Of a stretch of 64,000 bases of DNA, positions 47,776 to 58,479 are shown one piece after another. The notes under the pieces are model-generated. The model was given only the letters and a program-made list of their open reading frames with translations. It was not told the DNA's origin and searched no databases. Made by a program: the position numbers and the translations under genes. The stretch is taken from assembly GCA_016584305.1 (NCBI GenBank), contig JACEEZ010018140.1, positions 61,001 through 125,000 on the forward strand. The letters run 5' to 3'. The DNA comes from Chionoecetes opilio. Its lineage: Eukaryota > Arthropoda > Malacostraca > Decapoda > Majidae. How positions within the stretch are numbered: the stretch's first letter is position 1; every line of letters begins with the position of its first letter.

Positions 47776-48150
47776 CTCTTCTCTCTCCTCCTCTCTCTCT
47801 ATCTCCCTCAATACCTGAAGGGGTGAAGGGAGGCATGAGGGGAAAGTTTTAGGGGGTGAGGGGTGAGGTATTGAAGGGTGGTAAGGGAAGTTCACGCCTT
47901 CACGGCGATTCACGTTAGCTCCACCCCTTTGTGTGACGTCACGAGTTCTGACAACCGTGATTGGCTGTTGATATCCCTAGACCACAAAGTCTTCCAAATC
48001 ACGGGAATATGCCCCCGGGCGGAGCGGAAACAGCTGGGCTGTTTCCTTAAACCCCGAGCCCCTGTCCACCCAGCAGTGAATGGGTACCGGGTGTTAGCCG
48101 GGGGTTTGTAACCCGCCTCCCGGGGTGCTGGCTTCGGCCAACACTATAAG
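47180..48150 (+). mobile_element. tRNA-Val SINE split by another element
   Basis: The head (47180-47249) with the Val-type anticodon arm and B box GGGTTTGATCC is separated from its body (48022-48150, CAGCAGTGAATGGGTACCGG) by the 763-bp element at 47250-48012. Removing the insert and one copy of the duplicated CCCCGGGCG restores a collinear SINE matching 44905-45223. Confidence 0.85.
47250..48012. mobile_element. Long-TIR element with 9-bp duplication (MULE-like)
   Basis: The element begins GCATATTCCCGTGATTTGG and ends with the complement. TIRs of about 130-165 bp differ mainly by a roughly 38-bp insertion in the left arm (about 47361-47398), which itself contains the palindrome CCACCGAGACTCGGTGG. 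The 9-bp CCCCGGGCG is duplicated at 47241-47249 and 48013-48021. Nine-bp duplications with long TIRs are typical of Mutator-like elements. A CRE-like GTGACGTCAC lies in both TIRs. The interior is TC microsatellite plus three copies of a GAAGGGGTGAAGGGAGG repeat, with no coding frame. Confidence 0.82.
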
Positions 48151-48350
48151 CACTAGCAGACAGCTCTCTAGGGGTAGTCTGAGAGAGAGCTGTCTGGTTA
48201 CAGTGGAGATCCATCTCAGCTGCGTCGATAACTGACGAAATTCTTCAAACATCAAACATCAAAAGTAATAATAACGATAATGCCAATGATATAAATAATG
48301 ATACACACACACACACGAAAATGACATTTGCATTTGTTTTTAACAGTAGC

Positions 48351-48353
<3 letters not shown>

Positions 48354-48404
<51 letters not shown>
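48354..48404. repeat. (GA)n microsatellite
   Basis: GA tract of about 50 bp downstream of the split SINE. Positions 48405-48800 hold no recognised gene, plus a short GA/TGG repeat at 48680-48748. Confidence 0.9.
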
Positions 48405-48409
<5 letters not shown>

Positions 48410-48802
48410 CAGTCAAATCTTCACGCACCTATTTTTTCCACCAGGGCACCCCAAAATATACCGTCAGTTGGAGGAAGGGAGGGAGTGAACCCACTGCCAA
48501 GGTCTCTTTATACCCGCCACTCGCCTATCGAAATGAACTGTTTAATAATAAGCTTGGTTTCTCACATCCTCGTTCTTTTGCCCCTGAAAAAAAAAATGCT
48601 GGCCGGGAGTAAATTAAGTGGAGGGGAGTCATTAAAAGTTTTGTCATCGCCATTTCTGTCTGACGGAGAATAATGGGTCAGAGAGAGAGAGAGAGAGAGA
48701 GAGAGGTGATAGCACTGTTGTTTGTGGTGGTGGTGGTGGTGGTGGTGGTAGCTTTTAATTTCGCCTTGACTTAGTTTAAATGTCACTTATTTAATTTTCC
48801 TT

Positions 48803-48905
<103 letters not shown>

Positions 48906-49035
48906 AGTATCTAACACACACACACCATTCTCTTTTCTCCTCCCGAATCATTTATTTGTGTGCAATTCCTCCTCCATCTCTCCAACGTTTTGCATAACCC
49001 TTTCACATATATGTCAATAGTAGCATAGATCGTCA

Positions 49036-49585
49036 GCTTAGATACTGCTGTCGTAGCGGCAGCACAAGTGGCCTCCACTATGTCCGTGTCTCCCACAACA
49101 GTGACTACACCTATGGGAGATACAGTGCAGCCCAGGATGTTGTGGCAATGCGCCTCAGACTAGGTTATAAATATTACTGGGAGGTTAGTAACTCCCCCGC
49201 TGTCTCTTGTACATTGTGTGCCAAGCTAGGAGGTCACACACTGCATCATTACATCATGGACTGCCCCGGCATTGCAAAATTTAGGCCACAAGGCCACCAT
49301 GACTTGCCCCAGACAATCTGCTGGTTTTTCAATCACCATACACTCGCTGACATCCTACGAGAGTACCCTAAATTCGCCCCAAGGTGGTGATGGTGTTATT
49401 GTGTGTTATTAACTGTATGCATGAATATAAGTATACTACAACTTCCCCTCAGTGGAAGCTCTGATACCCATAACTTGTAACTCATATTTATATATCTACA
49501 CTGCCTGGGGGGAGGCCGGTAGGCACCGACCTCCTACCCTTGTTGTACATCCAACAATAAACCATTCAATTCAATTCAATTCGTC
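49036..49585 (+). pseudogene. LINE C-terminal fragment with zinc-binding motif
   Basis: The frame from about 49040 to 49390 reads RVSHNSDYTYGRY, then AMRLRLGYKYYWE, CTLCAKLGGHTLHHYIMDCP and a terminal DILREYPKF. This matches the C-terminal zinc-binding tail (C-x2-C with H and C ligands) of I/Nimb-type LINE polyproteins. No RT domain precedes it. The 3' end at about 49563-49582 is a CAATT tandem tail, so this is a 5'-truncated insertion. The family differs from the other LINEs here. Confidence 0.7.
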
Positions 49586-49589
49586 TTCT

Positions 49590-50698
49590 TCTTCGACTTC
49601 TTCTTTCAGTTCTTCTATTTTTATATTATTTTTCATCTAATTTTACTTCTTTTCTTCTGTTTCATCTTTCTCCTCCTCTCTTCCGATAAAAACGAGACAC
49701 TGTAACAATGTATTGGCCAATTATCTTCCCCTAAAATCGTCATGTCGCTCATTAGTTTAACATATTCCATGAAACAATGAATACGAAAACGTTAGAAAAA
49801 TGTTAGATAGTTCAGCTGAGTATATAACTTCGTTAAGAACCAAATACACTTCGTTATATGTATCGCTTGTGTTCCTGTGTGCACTGTGCTTGCATGACTT
49901 CTGCGTTACATTCATACTAATTTTACCACCACCACTACCACAACTACGTAGTAGCTTCACCTCCACCACCTAGCTTCATTTTTTCCTCCTCCTGTACCAG
50001 CTCCCTGTTGCTCCTGCCTCTCTAATCTCGCCCCACAGCCACCACCATCCTTCCGCTGCCTCCTCCTCCTCCTCCTCCTCCTCCTCTTCCTGGCGAGGGT
50101 ATTCTGGGGGCAGCATCCCAGCAGTCACATGAGGAAGGAGAGGAATGTCCCGGGATAAATTTAGCTCACGAGTCTTAATCATAGTTTTAAAATAACCTCC
50201 AGTCATTGTTAAATTTAAAGTTGTGACCGCTGCTTCGGACATCACAGAGTGGGTCATATTGGTGGGGGTGTTGGAGGGGGAGGGGTGTGTGGATGTGATG
50301 GGATGGTGGGGGTGATGGTGGAGGGAGGGGACGTAGGTGAGGAGTCAATGATAGGGAGAAAGGCGTGACTCTCCATATGGGAAGGCAGGATTATAGTAGG
50401 AAGGTTAACGAAACTTTTCTGGGTAGATTTTGCACCTGGCCGAGACTCGAACCCTGGGCCATCAGGTTGGGGGTTACATGATGCACCGCTGCGCCACCTA
50501 CCCCTGAATGTTGTTGTTGTTTTTGTTGTTGTTGTTGGTGGTGGTGGTGGTGGTGGCACGTGTGATTCGTGTGTTATGTGCGACTTTACGTATTGCGTAT
50601 TACGTCTGAATGTTTGTCTGTGTGTGTGTTTGTGTATGCTTGTATGTATGTATGTATGTGTGTGTTCATTTCAGAATAGCTCAGTGACTTGGCTCATG

Positions 50699-50733
<35 letters not shown>

Positions 50734-51040
50734 GTGTGTGTGAGAGTGTGTGTGTATGTGTGTATGTCCTGCTATATAAACAGCCTGCTAAGTATGGCTT
50801 GTGTGTGTGTATTCTTGGAAGGGGGTCTCTTTTATCAGAAGCAAATGTGTACATGCGAGTATGGGGGGATGGGTAGATGCAGTGGGTGGGGGGTGAGGGG
50901 TGGAGAGGGGTGGAGTGGAGGGGGGGAGGGGGGAGGGCAGCAAGACGGAAGTGGAGGCGGTGGAGAAAGGGATGCAAGTGGCGATGAAGTGAGTGGATGA
51001 GGTTATGAATTTTGCTTGTGGGTGAGGATGCTGGATAATA
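49590..51040. other. Intergenic with one SINE and simple repeats
   Basis: Outside the SINE at 50330-50506 there are TCC repeats (50055-50090), GGT/TTG repeats (50510-50560), TG/TATG repeats (50600-50770) and a G-rich stretch (50880-50990). I see no gene. Confidence 0.6.
50330..50506 (-). mobile_element. tRNA-derived SINE, second family
   Basis: On the minus strand the head GGGGTAGGTGGCGCAGCGG resembles a polymerase III A box region. A perfect B-box-like GGGTTCGAGTC lies at 50444-50454 (plus-strand coordinates). The body continues to about 50330. It does not match the Val-type SINE and has no visible target duplication. Confidence 0.6.
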
Positions 51041-51047
51041 TGCCTTA

Positions 51048-51880
51048 AGGCGGCGTCACACTAGCACTTTTTCCGTCTAGTTTTTTCAGCAACTTTCTCA
51101 TAACTAACAATTTTCTGACTGCAAGTCGTCACACACAGACAATCGTTCGCCTGCACTACCAGTCAGCTGTTGCATGTAAACAAACATGGCTCCGACGCCA
51201 GGGCAAGCTATTGCTGGTATACACTTAATTAATTATGTGTATTATTTATCAGTCGTAGACCTAATATCGACCTAGATAAGACCTAGAATATCAAGGCCTT
51301 CTTGGTGTACACGTCTCTGTGGTCCCAGAGACAAGCTAGAGGGTGGCCACGCGTATGCATTCAACGAGAAATTCTTCTGAGCTACGTGTCCACAGCATTT
51401 CGTCTATAATCTTAAGTTGAAGTCTTGAAGAGTGAGAAACACATTTTGAGTGTGTCTTGAAAAAGAAACACAACGAGCTTGACAGACGACCTACAAAGCG
51501 ATAATAAGCAGAAAAGGTCACAAGAAGAAGAAGAACAATCGAGTCGTGCGAGAGACATGCGAGAGTCATGCTCATGTTGGCTGTTATATAGAACCGGCTT
51601 TTAAATGTATCTACATGTACAATAGTCACTTAAATATTTTTAATACTTTCAAACGTATTGAATTATAAATTATAAAAAATTACTGATTTATATCGAATAT
51701 CTTTAAAGTAATCACTATGGATTTTGATTTGACTAAGAAAGTTTACTTCAACTTTCCATATCAAGACGATCACGATCGTCTGACTCAGACTGACTGATTC
51801 AGACGGACTAACTAGTCAGAGCGAGAAAAAAAACGGAGATCGTCTAACTAGACGGAAAAAGTGCTAGTGTGACGCCGCCT
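51048..51880. mobile_element. TTA-flanked TIR element (Harbinger-like), 833 bp
   Basis: Terminal inverted repeats of about 33 bp start AGGCGGCGTCACACTAGCAC, and the flanks are TTA on both sides (51045-51047 and 51881-51883). A 3-bp TTA duplication is typical of PIF/Harbinger. Sub-terminal CAGACTGACTGATTCAGACGG-like words are inverted and repeated on the right side. Interior frames are short and interrupted; none is convincing as transposase, so it is treated as non-autonomous. Confidence 0.75.
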
Positions 51881-51889
51881 TTAGATAGT

Positions 51890-52626
51890 CATGCTGAAGG
51901 GTGAAAATATAGGTGTGTGTTTGTAAGTGTGTGTGTTTGTGAGTCTTCAGTTTTATGTTGCTAATTAATTCATTGTACTACACATATATATTGCTAGCTT
52001 AATTATATCTCTCTGAAATCTTTTTTATTTAGTGTGTGGGAGAGTGTAGCTATGACTTATGGTCAGTAAACTATCTATCTATATATTTTTCTATCTACAT
52101 ATATCTATAGCTATCTGCATGTCTATCTCTCTCGCTCTATCTATCTATCTATGTGAATTACGAAAATTACTGAGCTGAGCTGAGCTTAACTATTACTGTT
52201 AATATGTGTGGTGTCTTTTTTAGGGTGTAGCTAAGTGTGTGTGTGATGGAAGGTGTGGGGAGTGGAGGTTTTAAAGGCGAGTATAGGAGAGGCGGTAGCT
52301 AGGGTGTTGTGATGTGCAGGAGGCGATAGGTTGGGGGGATGTGGGTTAAGAGTTGAAATTGCAAGCTTAGCGAGGAGATGTGAGCGTGAAATATGGACAG
52401 ACAAGCTATGCACTATAAATATATTAATCTCTCTCTCTCTCTCTCTCTCTTACACAGGAAGCCATGTAGAAACAAGCACACAGCAACAAAAAGATTAGTA
52501 GTATATCACAAACACACCCCTATCTCCGGTCCCAAGGTCGTCTGCCGCCAGTCCTCCCATGTTCCTAAAATAAGCTTTCTTGCGGCACTAAATGTATCAA
52601 AATCCTACACGGTATTTGCCGCATTG

Positions 52627-52668
<42 letters not shown>

Positions 52669-52680
52669 TCGTCCATAGTG
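51890..52680. other. Intergenic, simple repeats only
   Basis: TG and TATC repeats, a short TC run at 52431-52450 and a GA run at 52626-52669. No gene was recognised. Confidence 0.55.
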
Positions 52681-52744
52681 TGTGTTTACATCGGTTGAGT
52701 TCCGAATCCCGATCCCTGCGACGTCACGTTACCAGTGAACCGCC

Positions 52745-53095
52745 ACGTGGAAGCAGCGTGACCAGATATACGACAATTATCGTACAAGTACGATAAATTA
52801 ATGCTTGGTACAATAAACGATAACGTCCATACGATATACGATAATTTTGTGTGTTTAGTTAATTATCAGTCTTACAGTAGAACTATATTCGCCTCCGGAA
52901 AAATGAATAATCATATCTACCTAACATGGTATGCCAGCATTTGTAACGTAACAGCATTAGAACAAGTAAATTAGTAAAATTACCATGAATTTACTGACTG
53001 AACGGACATATCCGTACCCCGAGTACCGTTTTTCTATTGCAATACGATAATTTAGGCTCAAATACGACAATTTTGGGCAAAGCTCTACGAAAATT
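52745..53095. repeat. Cluster of ACGATAA/TTATCGT words
   Basis: The word ACGATAA, its complement and near variants (ACGACAATTATCGT, ATACGATAAT) occur about ten times in two groups, 52767-52842 and 53042-53070, with TA-rich spacers. They are too irregular for a tandem array but far denser than expected by chance. Confidence 0.6.
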
Positions 53096-53104
53096 TAGTA
53101 ACGA

Positions 53105-53394
53105 AATTACAAACACTGGCATCTGTTCATGCCGCATGGCAGGTGCACCCGCACCGTGCACGGAGATTTGACTTTGATAGCGACCTTCAATAACACGAAA
53201 GGGACACGTAGATAGTGTTCAGAGGCTTGATATTCGTGTGAGGATGTGCAGGAGAGTGTTGTGTGTGGGCGGCGGCCAAGGTGTGGCAGCCATGAAGGGG
53301 GGACGCTGCAGGAGGAATAACAGCAAGGTGGGTGGCTGTGATAGCTGGGCGGAGGGTGGAAGAAGGCTGACAAAATGTCGCTGCATTCCTAACT
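53105..53394. repeat. Segmental duplication unit, copy 1
   Basis: This segment, from the GCACGGAGATTTGACTTTG block through CTGACAAAATGTCGCTGC, is closely matched by 55455-55670. Upstream 52680-52745 matches 55378-55445. Copy 1 is interrupted at 53395 by a MITE; the corresponding point at 55671 is uninterrupted and shows the empty site. Confidence 0.85.
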
Positions 53395-53974
53395 GGTATT
53401 ATTCTAGTGTTTGCCCATACTCCCCCTCTCCCACAAAACAAGCTTGGGGACCTGGGGCAATGCGGGATATTTGGCTGGGGTACAAAATATGCGTCGCAAC
53501 CACATCGTTTTTGAGTTAGGGGTGTTGAAAAAATTCCCTAGATCTAGGGAAAATTCTTTGGATTTCTTCTGAGTCCAGAGACGTGTGAACCTGACGATCC
53601 TCACAGAATGATGACCTATGTGTCGAGAACCCCCCCAACCTCCTGCTGGGAGGCTAGGTTAGATTTGTTTAGCTTAGGTTAGATTTGGTTAGGTTAGGTT
53701 AGGTTAGATTAGATTAGATTAGATTAGATTGGGTTAGGTTAGGTTATCGGTGGGTCAAGTCCCCCGCTATGTTAGGTTAATTTTGTTTAGGCAAATTTCT
53801 CGATATAAGGAAATTACCCTAGATCTAGGGAATTTCCCCCCCCCCCATACACAACTCTTGAATTACGTGTTTCTGACGATAATTTGTTCCCCACCCTAAA
53901 ACCCCGCATTCCCACAGGTCCCCAAACTTGTTTGGGGGAAGTGGGAGAGTATGGGCAAACACTAGAAATTTACC
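53395..53974. mobile_element. hAT-like MITE with internal TTAGG runs (copy 1)
   Basis: A 580-bp element begins GGTATTATTCTAGTGTTTGC and ends with its complement. TIRs extend about 100 bp through CAAGCTTGGGGACCTG. The target repeat is imperfect (CTAACT on both sides, longer with mismatches), but the empty site at 55660-55675 confirms the insertion. Internal sequence includes GGTTAGG/GATTAGATTAG runs at 53650-53745. It has no coding capacity. Confidence 0.8.
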
Positions 53975-55319
53975 CTAACTATTTTAACGAGAAATTCCAC
54001 TCTTTCCCGATTACTTATACATTACTATTGTTATACACGCCTAAATGAGACATCAGGATATAATACAGAGGTTGGGAAAATAACGGAGTAGAGAAATAGG
54101 GGTTATAATGGACGAGAACTTCGCGGTCGCGGTAAATGGGAGGAGTTGGCGGCGCCCCATCAGTACCCAAGCAATCGCGCACCATCAAATTCGTTTTTTT
54201 TTACCTAAATAACTCGACAAAACCAAACCTACCCTAAGCCTAATATAACCTAAACCAAACCTTAACATAACCTAAATCTAACCTAACCAAACCTAAACGT
54301 AACCTAACCTAGCAATTATTGTATAAAAATAAGTTTTAACTTTGGTTTCCGCAAGTGAATAACTACTGCACAATATACTGAGCCTAAAATAATAGGGAAA
54401 AAGTAAGTTGTAAGGCATGTGGAGCCCGCTAACTCCTGCCGAATATTAACCGAGAAAGGTAGAAAAATAATATGTAATGTAAAGAAAAATGGTAAAACCT
54501 TTTTTCATACAAATGGTTTTAAGTAAAAGTAAAAAACAAAAAGTCAAGTTAACCTTTTCCATTCCACGATTTTGTTTTTCCTCGCGGAACACGTTGAGTT
54601 GTTGCCAAGAATTAGGATGTGGTGGCGGCGCGACGGTGGTGGTGGTGGTGGTGGTACATATGGTGGTGATGGTGTACAAAAGGGTTACATGAAGGTGTTT
54701 TCTGTGATTAACCTTGCTCGTTCCGCCGGTGTTGAGGTATAACGTGTATAGTTCAGGTGTGGGGATGTTCTTAGTCTACCTGTGCAGCGTTGGTTCGGGA
54801 ACTTCCGTTGATTTATATTTTTGTTATGTATTTTTATGTGCTCTATATACTTGATTAAAAGAATGTAAGGACGGAAAAAAATAGGGAGAATCAAGGCAGC
54901 TAAAAACATCTTAATGATACTACTACATGGGTGTTGTGGGTAAATGTTTGCTTTAGTTAGGATGCAGGCAGTTTTTTTCTTACAAAAAACACATGACTTA
55001 TTTACAGTCTTATTTTGTGTGTTTATCCAACCCCAAAATCCCCCGGAAATCAGCTATTTTGCGAACACACACACACACATTAGATTTCAGTCATAAAGCT
55101 GTCATGATGGAGTATTGAAGCTGATCAAAAGTGTGCAGATCATTATATGTGTCACAGATCTGCACAGAACTTACCGTACCAGTTGAAACGTGAATAATAT
55201 GATATCGTAACTCAATTTATCAAACTAACTTCTAAACCTCACCTGCCTAACCTCTCTTACCTCAGCCTAACTTGACTCAACCCAAATTTCCACCCCCAAA
55301 AAGAGGGAAATATGCCAGA

Positions 55320-55350
<31 letters not shown>

Positions 55351-55378
55351 CGCGAGCGAGCGAGCGAGCGAGATTGTC
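53975..55378. repeat. Duplicated non-coding mosaic
   Basis: Positions 53980-54085 carry the TTTAACGAGAAATTCCACTC...GACATCAGGATATAA module that recurs at 55675-55760, 55870-55960, 57322-57351 and 58369-58440. Positions 54470-55080 form the first copy of a block repeated at 58480-59210. Short CCTAA runs lie at 54225-54312. No gene is seen. Confidence 0.75.
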
Positions 55379-55974
55379 CGTAGTGTTTGTTTACATCGGT
55401 TGAGTTCCGAGTCCCGCCCGGCGACCACTGCACACCACGTGGTGGCAGGTCACAGGTGCACGGAGACTTGACTTTGAGAGCATCCTTGAATATCCTGAGA
55501 CACGCAGATAGTGTTCAGAGGCTTGATATCCGCGTGAGGATGTGCAGGAGAGTGTTGTGTGTGGCAGTCATGAAGGGGGAACGCTGCAGGAGGAACAACA
55601 GCAAGGTGGGTGGCTGTGGTAGCTGGGCGGAGGGTGGAGGCTAGCTGACAAAATGTCGCTGCATTCCTAACTTTTTTAACGAGAAATTCCACTCTTTCCT
55701 AATTTCGTATACATTGCTGTAGTTATACACGCCTAAATGAGACATCAGGATATAGTACAGGGGGTAGAAAAAAACGTAGTTGAGAGAAATGATCAGTGAA
55801 AAACGTGGGTGGCTGTAACAGGTGGGTGGAGGCTGACAACACAATGACGGTGTATCTGGGTATCCCGTACTTTTTAACGAGAAATTCCACTCTTTCCCGA
55901 TTACTTATACCTTACTATAGTTATACAAGCCGAAATGAGACATCAGGATATACTAAAAATGGTGGGAAAAGCGG
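55378..55974. repeat. Segmental duplication unit, copy 2, and module repeats
   Basis: This matches 52680-53394 without the MITE, then repeats the TTTAACGAGAAATTCC module twice (55675 and 55870), each followed by a TGGGTGG-rich segment. It preserves the empty insertion site of the MITE at 53395. Confidence 0.8.
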
Positions 55975-57225
55975 GGTATTATTCTAGTGTTTGCCCATAC
56001 TCCCCCCTCTCCCCCAAAACAAGCTTGGGGACCTGGGAAAATGCAGGATATATGGCTGGGGTACAAAATATGCGTCGCAACCACATACGGTAAATCTGAA
56101 GAACAAAGGCTCCACCCCCTATCTTCTTCTTATAGCCAACAAGCTTGGGGATATGGTGGGAAACCGGGGTTTTTGGGTGGGGGAGCACACACATAAGGGA
56201 AATATGGCCCCACACAAAAATCCCTAAACTAGGGAAATATATCTAGTTCATAGACTTTATCGGGGCCATCTTTCCCTTATATGTGTGCTTCCCCACCCAA
56301 AAACCCCGGTTTCCACCATGTTCCCTAGCTTGTTGGCTATAAGAAGAAGATAGGAGGTTGAGCCTTTATTCTAAAGATGACAAAACTCTACGGACCTAAC
56401 CTAGCACCCCCCCCTCAAACCCCCCGTGCTGTGCACTAACCTAACCTACTCTAACCTAACGGGGGGGCGCGCCTGCCCCTCCGTCAGCCCCCCCCCCCCC
56501 CCCCCCCCGTGCTGTGCACTAACCTAACCTAGCACCGGGGGCGCACTTCTCAAAAATTGGGAAAAATATCCTAAAAGTATATCCTTAGTTTTTCTCAAGA
56601 ACCTGAAATTTAATATCGGCCATGTTGGCAAAGTAAGGATCGGCACTCATTAAAATCTAAACAGATGTGTTAAGGACAGTAAGTATAATCCGTAGAGCCA
56701 ACATTTGGGTCAGCTTAGCGTGGAGCCCTTGTTCTTAAGATTTTCCCCACAAACTTTTTGAGTTATGGAAGTTATAAAAATTCCCTAGATCTAGGGAAAA
56801 TTAATTGGATTTCTTCTGAGTCCAGAGACGTGTGAACCTGACGATCCTCACAGAATGATGACCGAAGTGTCGAAAACATACCCAACCCCACGCTAGGAGG
56901 TTAGGTTAGGTTAGATTTGGTTAGGTTAGGTTAGATTTGGTTAGGTTAGGTTAGGTTATATTTGGTTAGGTTAGAATTGGTTAGGTTAGGTTAGGTTATC
57001 GGTGGATCAAGCCCCCCGCTAGGTTAGGTTGATTTTGGTTATGCAAATTTCTCTAGATATAAGGAAATTACCCGAGATCTAGGGAATTTTACCCCCCTAA
57101 ACAACTCTTAAATTACGTGTTTCCGACGCATAATTTGTTCCCCACCCGAAAACCCCGCAATCCCACAGGTCCCCAAACTTGTTTGGGAGAAGTAGGAGAG
57201 TGTGGGCAAACACTAGAATTTTACC
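55975..57225. mobile_element. hAT-like MITE (copy 2) with nested element
   Basis: The same family as 53395-53974, with ends GGTATTATTCTAGTG and GGTAAAATTCTAGTG (inverted). It is flanked by a perfect 8-bp duplication AAAAGCGG (55967-55974 and 57226-57233), which sets the family as hAT-like. It is about 670 bp longer than copy 1, mainly because of the insertion at 56097-56745. GGTTAGG runs recur at 56900-57000. Confidence 0.88.
56097..56745. mobile_element. Element nested inside hAT-like MITE
   Basis: Compared with copy 1 at 53509, extra sequence enters after CAACCACAT. Its ends CGGTAAATCTGAAGAACAAA and inverted GGAAAATCTTAAGAACAAG are TIR-like, with approximate CCACATA/CCACAAA flanks. Its left part (56110-56385) is itself a large imperfect hairpin around CTATCTTCTTCTTATAGCC and AACCCCGGTTT. 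A C-rich run lies at 56490-56508. Confidence 0.65.
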
Positions 57226-57351
57226 AAAAGCGGAATAAAGAGATAAGATGTGAAAAACGTGGGTGGATTTAACTGGAGGGTGGAGGCAGGCTAACAAAAT
57301 GACGCTGTAACCCGAACTTTTTTAACGAGAAATTCCACTCTTGATAACTTA

Positions 57352-58368
57352 TCTAATATACTATAGGAGTAGCCGTGTGTCTGTCTGTCTGTGTCTGTTT
57401 TGGGTAGCCGAAACTGTACATTTAATTTTGATGGGAGTAGGCTCAACAAATCGCAAATAAATCGTAGGTGGTAAGCGGCTTGGTCCCATGTCGATTGAAT
57501 ACTTTTGAAGGGGGCTTTTGGGCTAAAAACACTTAGGAGTATTAGATTACAGGAAAAACTCTGCGGTAACGTCTTGCATCATTCCACAAACTCAGTAGAC
57601 TATTGGACTTACCGTTTGTGTGCGTGTATGAGTGTGTGTGTGTGTTGGAATCACACGGAACACAAAGGGTTGGAATCACACGGAACGTGGTCTACCCCGA
57701 GGCACTTTGACCAGTGACCAACGACAGCAACAACACGATTGGAGTTTGCAATCACATGTTGTCTAATATATACTACTACTACAAACATCAATACATGGGT
57801 CCGAAGGGCCCACAAGCAATTGTCTAATATACTATAGGAGTAGCCGTGTGTCTGTGTGTGTGTGTGTCTGTCTGTTTTGGGTAGCCGAAACTGTAAATTC
57901 AATTTTGATGAGATTAGGCTCAACAAATCGTAAATAAATCGTAGGTGGTAAACGGCATGGTCCCATGTCGATTGAATCATTTTGAAGGGAGGTTTTGGGC
58001 TAAAAACACTTCAGAGATTATATTACAGGAATGAACTCTGCGGTAACGTCTTGCCGCATTTCACTAATTCCGTAGACTCATGGACTTAACGTTTGTGTGC
58101 GTGTGTGTGTGTGTGCTTGCAGGACAGGCGTGGGGCTGGGCTGAGACAGGCGTGGGGCTGGGGTGAGGCAGGCGTGGGGCTGGGGTGAGACAAGCGTGGG
58201 GCTGGGGTGAGGCAGGCTACGGTGGTGGTAGCTGGTCTACCCCGAGGCACTTTGACCAGTGACCAACGACAGCAACAAGACGATTGGAGTTTTCACTCAC
58301 ATTGCTGTTTACAATATACTACTACTACAATCATCAATACATGGGTCCGAAGGGCCCACAAGCACTTG
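57352..58368. mobile_element. Tandem dimer, Helitron-like candidate
   Basis: Two head-to-tail copies (57352-57822 and 57823-58368) each begin TCTAATATACTATAGGAGTAG and end with the hairpin GGGTCCGAAGGGCCC followed by ACAAGCA(A/C)TTG. Comparison with paralogous flanks (for example 55890-55930) shows insertion between A and T without a target duplication. A TC start, a near-terminal hairpin and no duplication are Helitron-like. However, the 3' end is not a canonical CTRR, and no Rep/helicase is present. TG runs and, in copy 2, a GGCGTGGGGCTGG minisatellite (58120-58215) lie inside. Confidence 0.6.
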
Positions 58369-58479
58369 TACATTACTATAGTTATACAAGCCTAAATGAG
58401 ACATCAGGATATAATACAGAGGGTGGAAAAAAGCGGAGTTGAGATATAATAGAGTAAGTAGTTGAGAGATAAGTAAAAA

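Noticed and set aside
49757..49969. 70-residue minus-strand frame
   Set aside because: No domain, no splice context and no neighbouring exons; treated as chance.
51336..51629. 97-residue minus-strand frame inside the TTA-flanked element
   Set aside because: No transposase motif could be identified. A faint plus-strand resemblance near 51340 to Harbinger N-termini is interrupted and too weak to claim.
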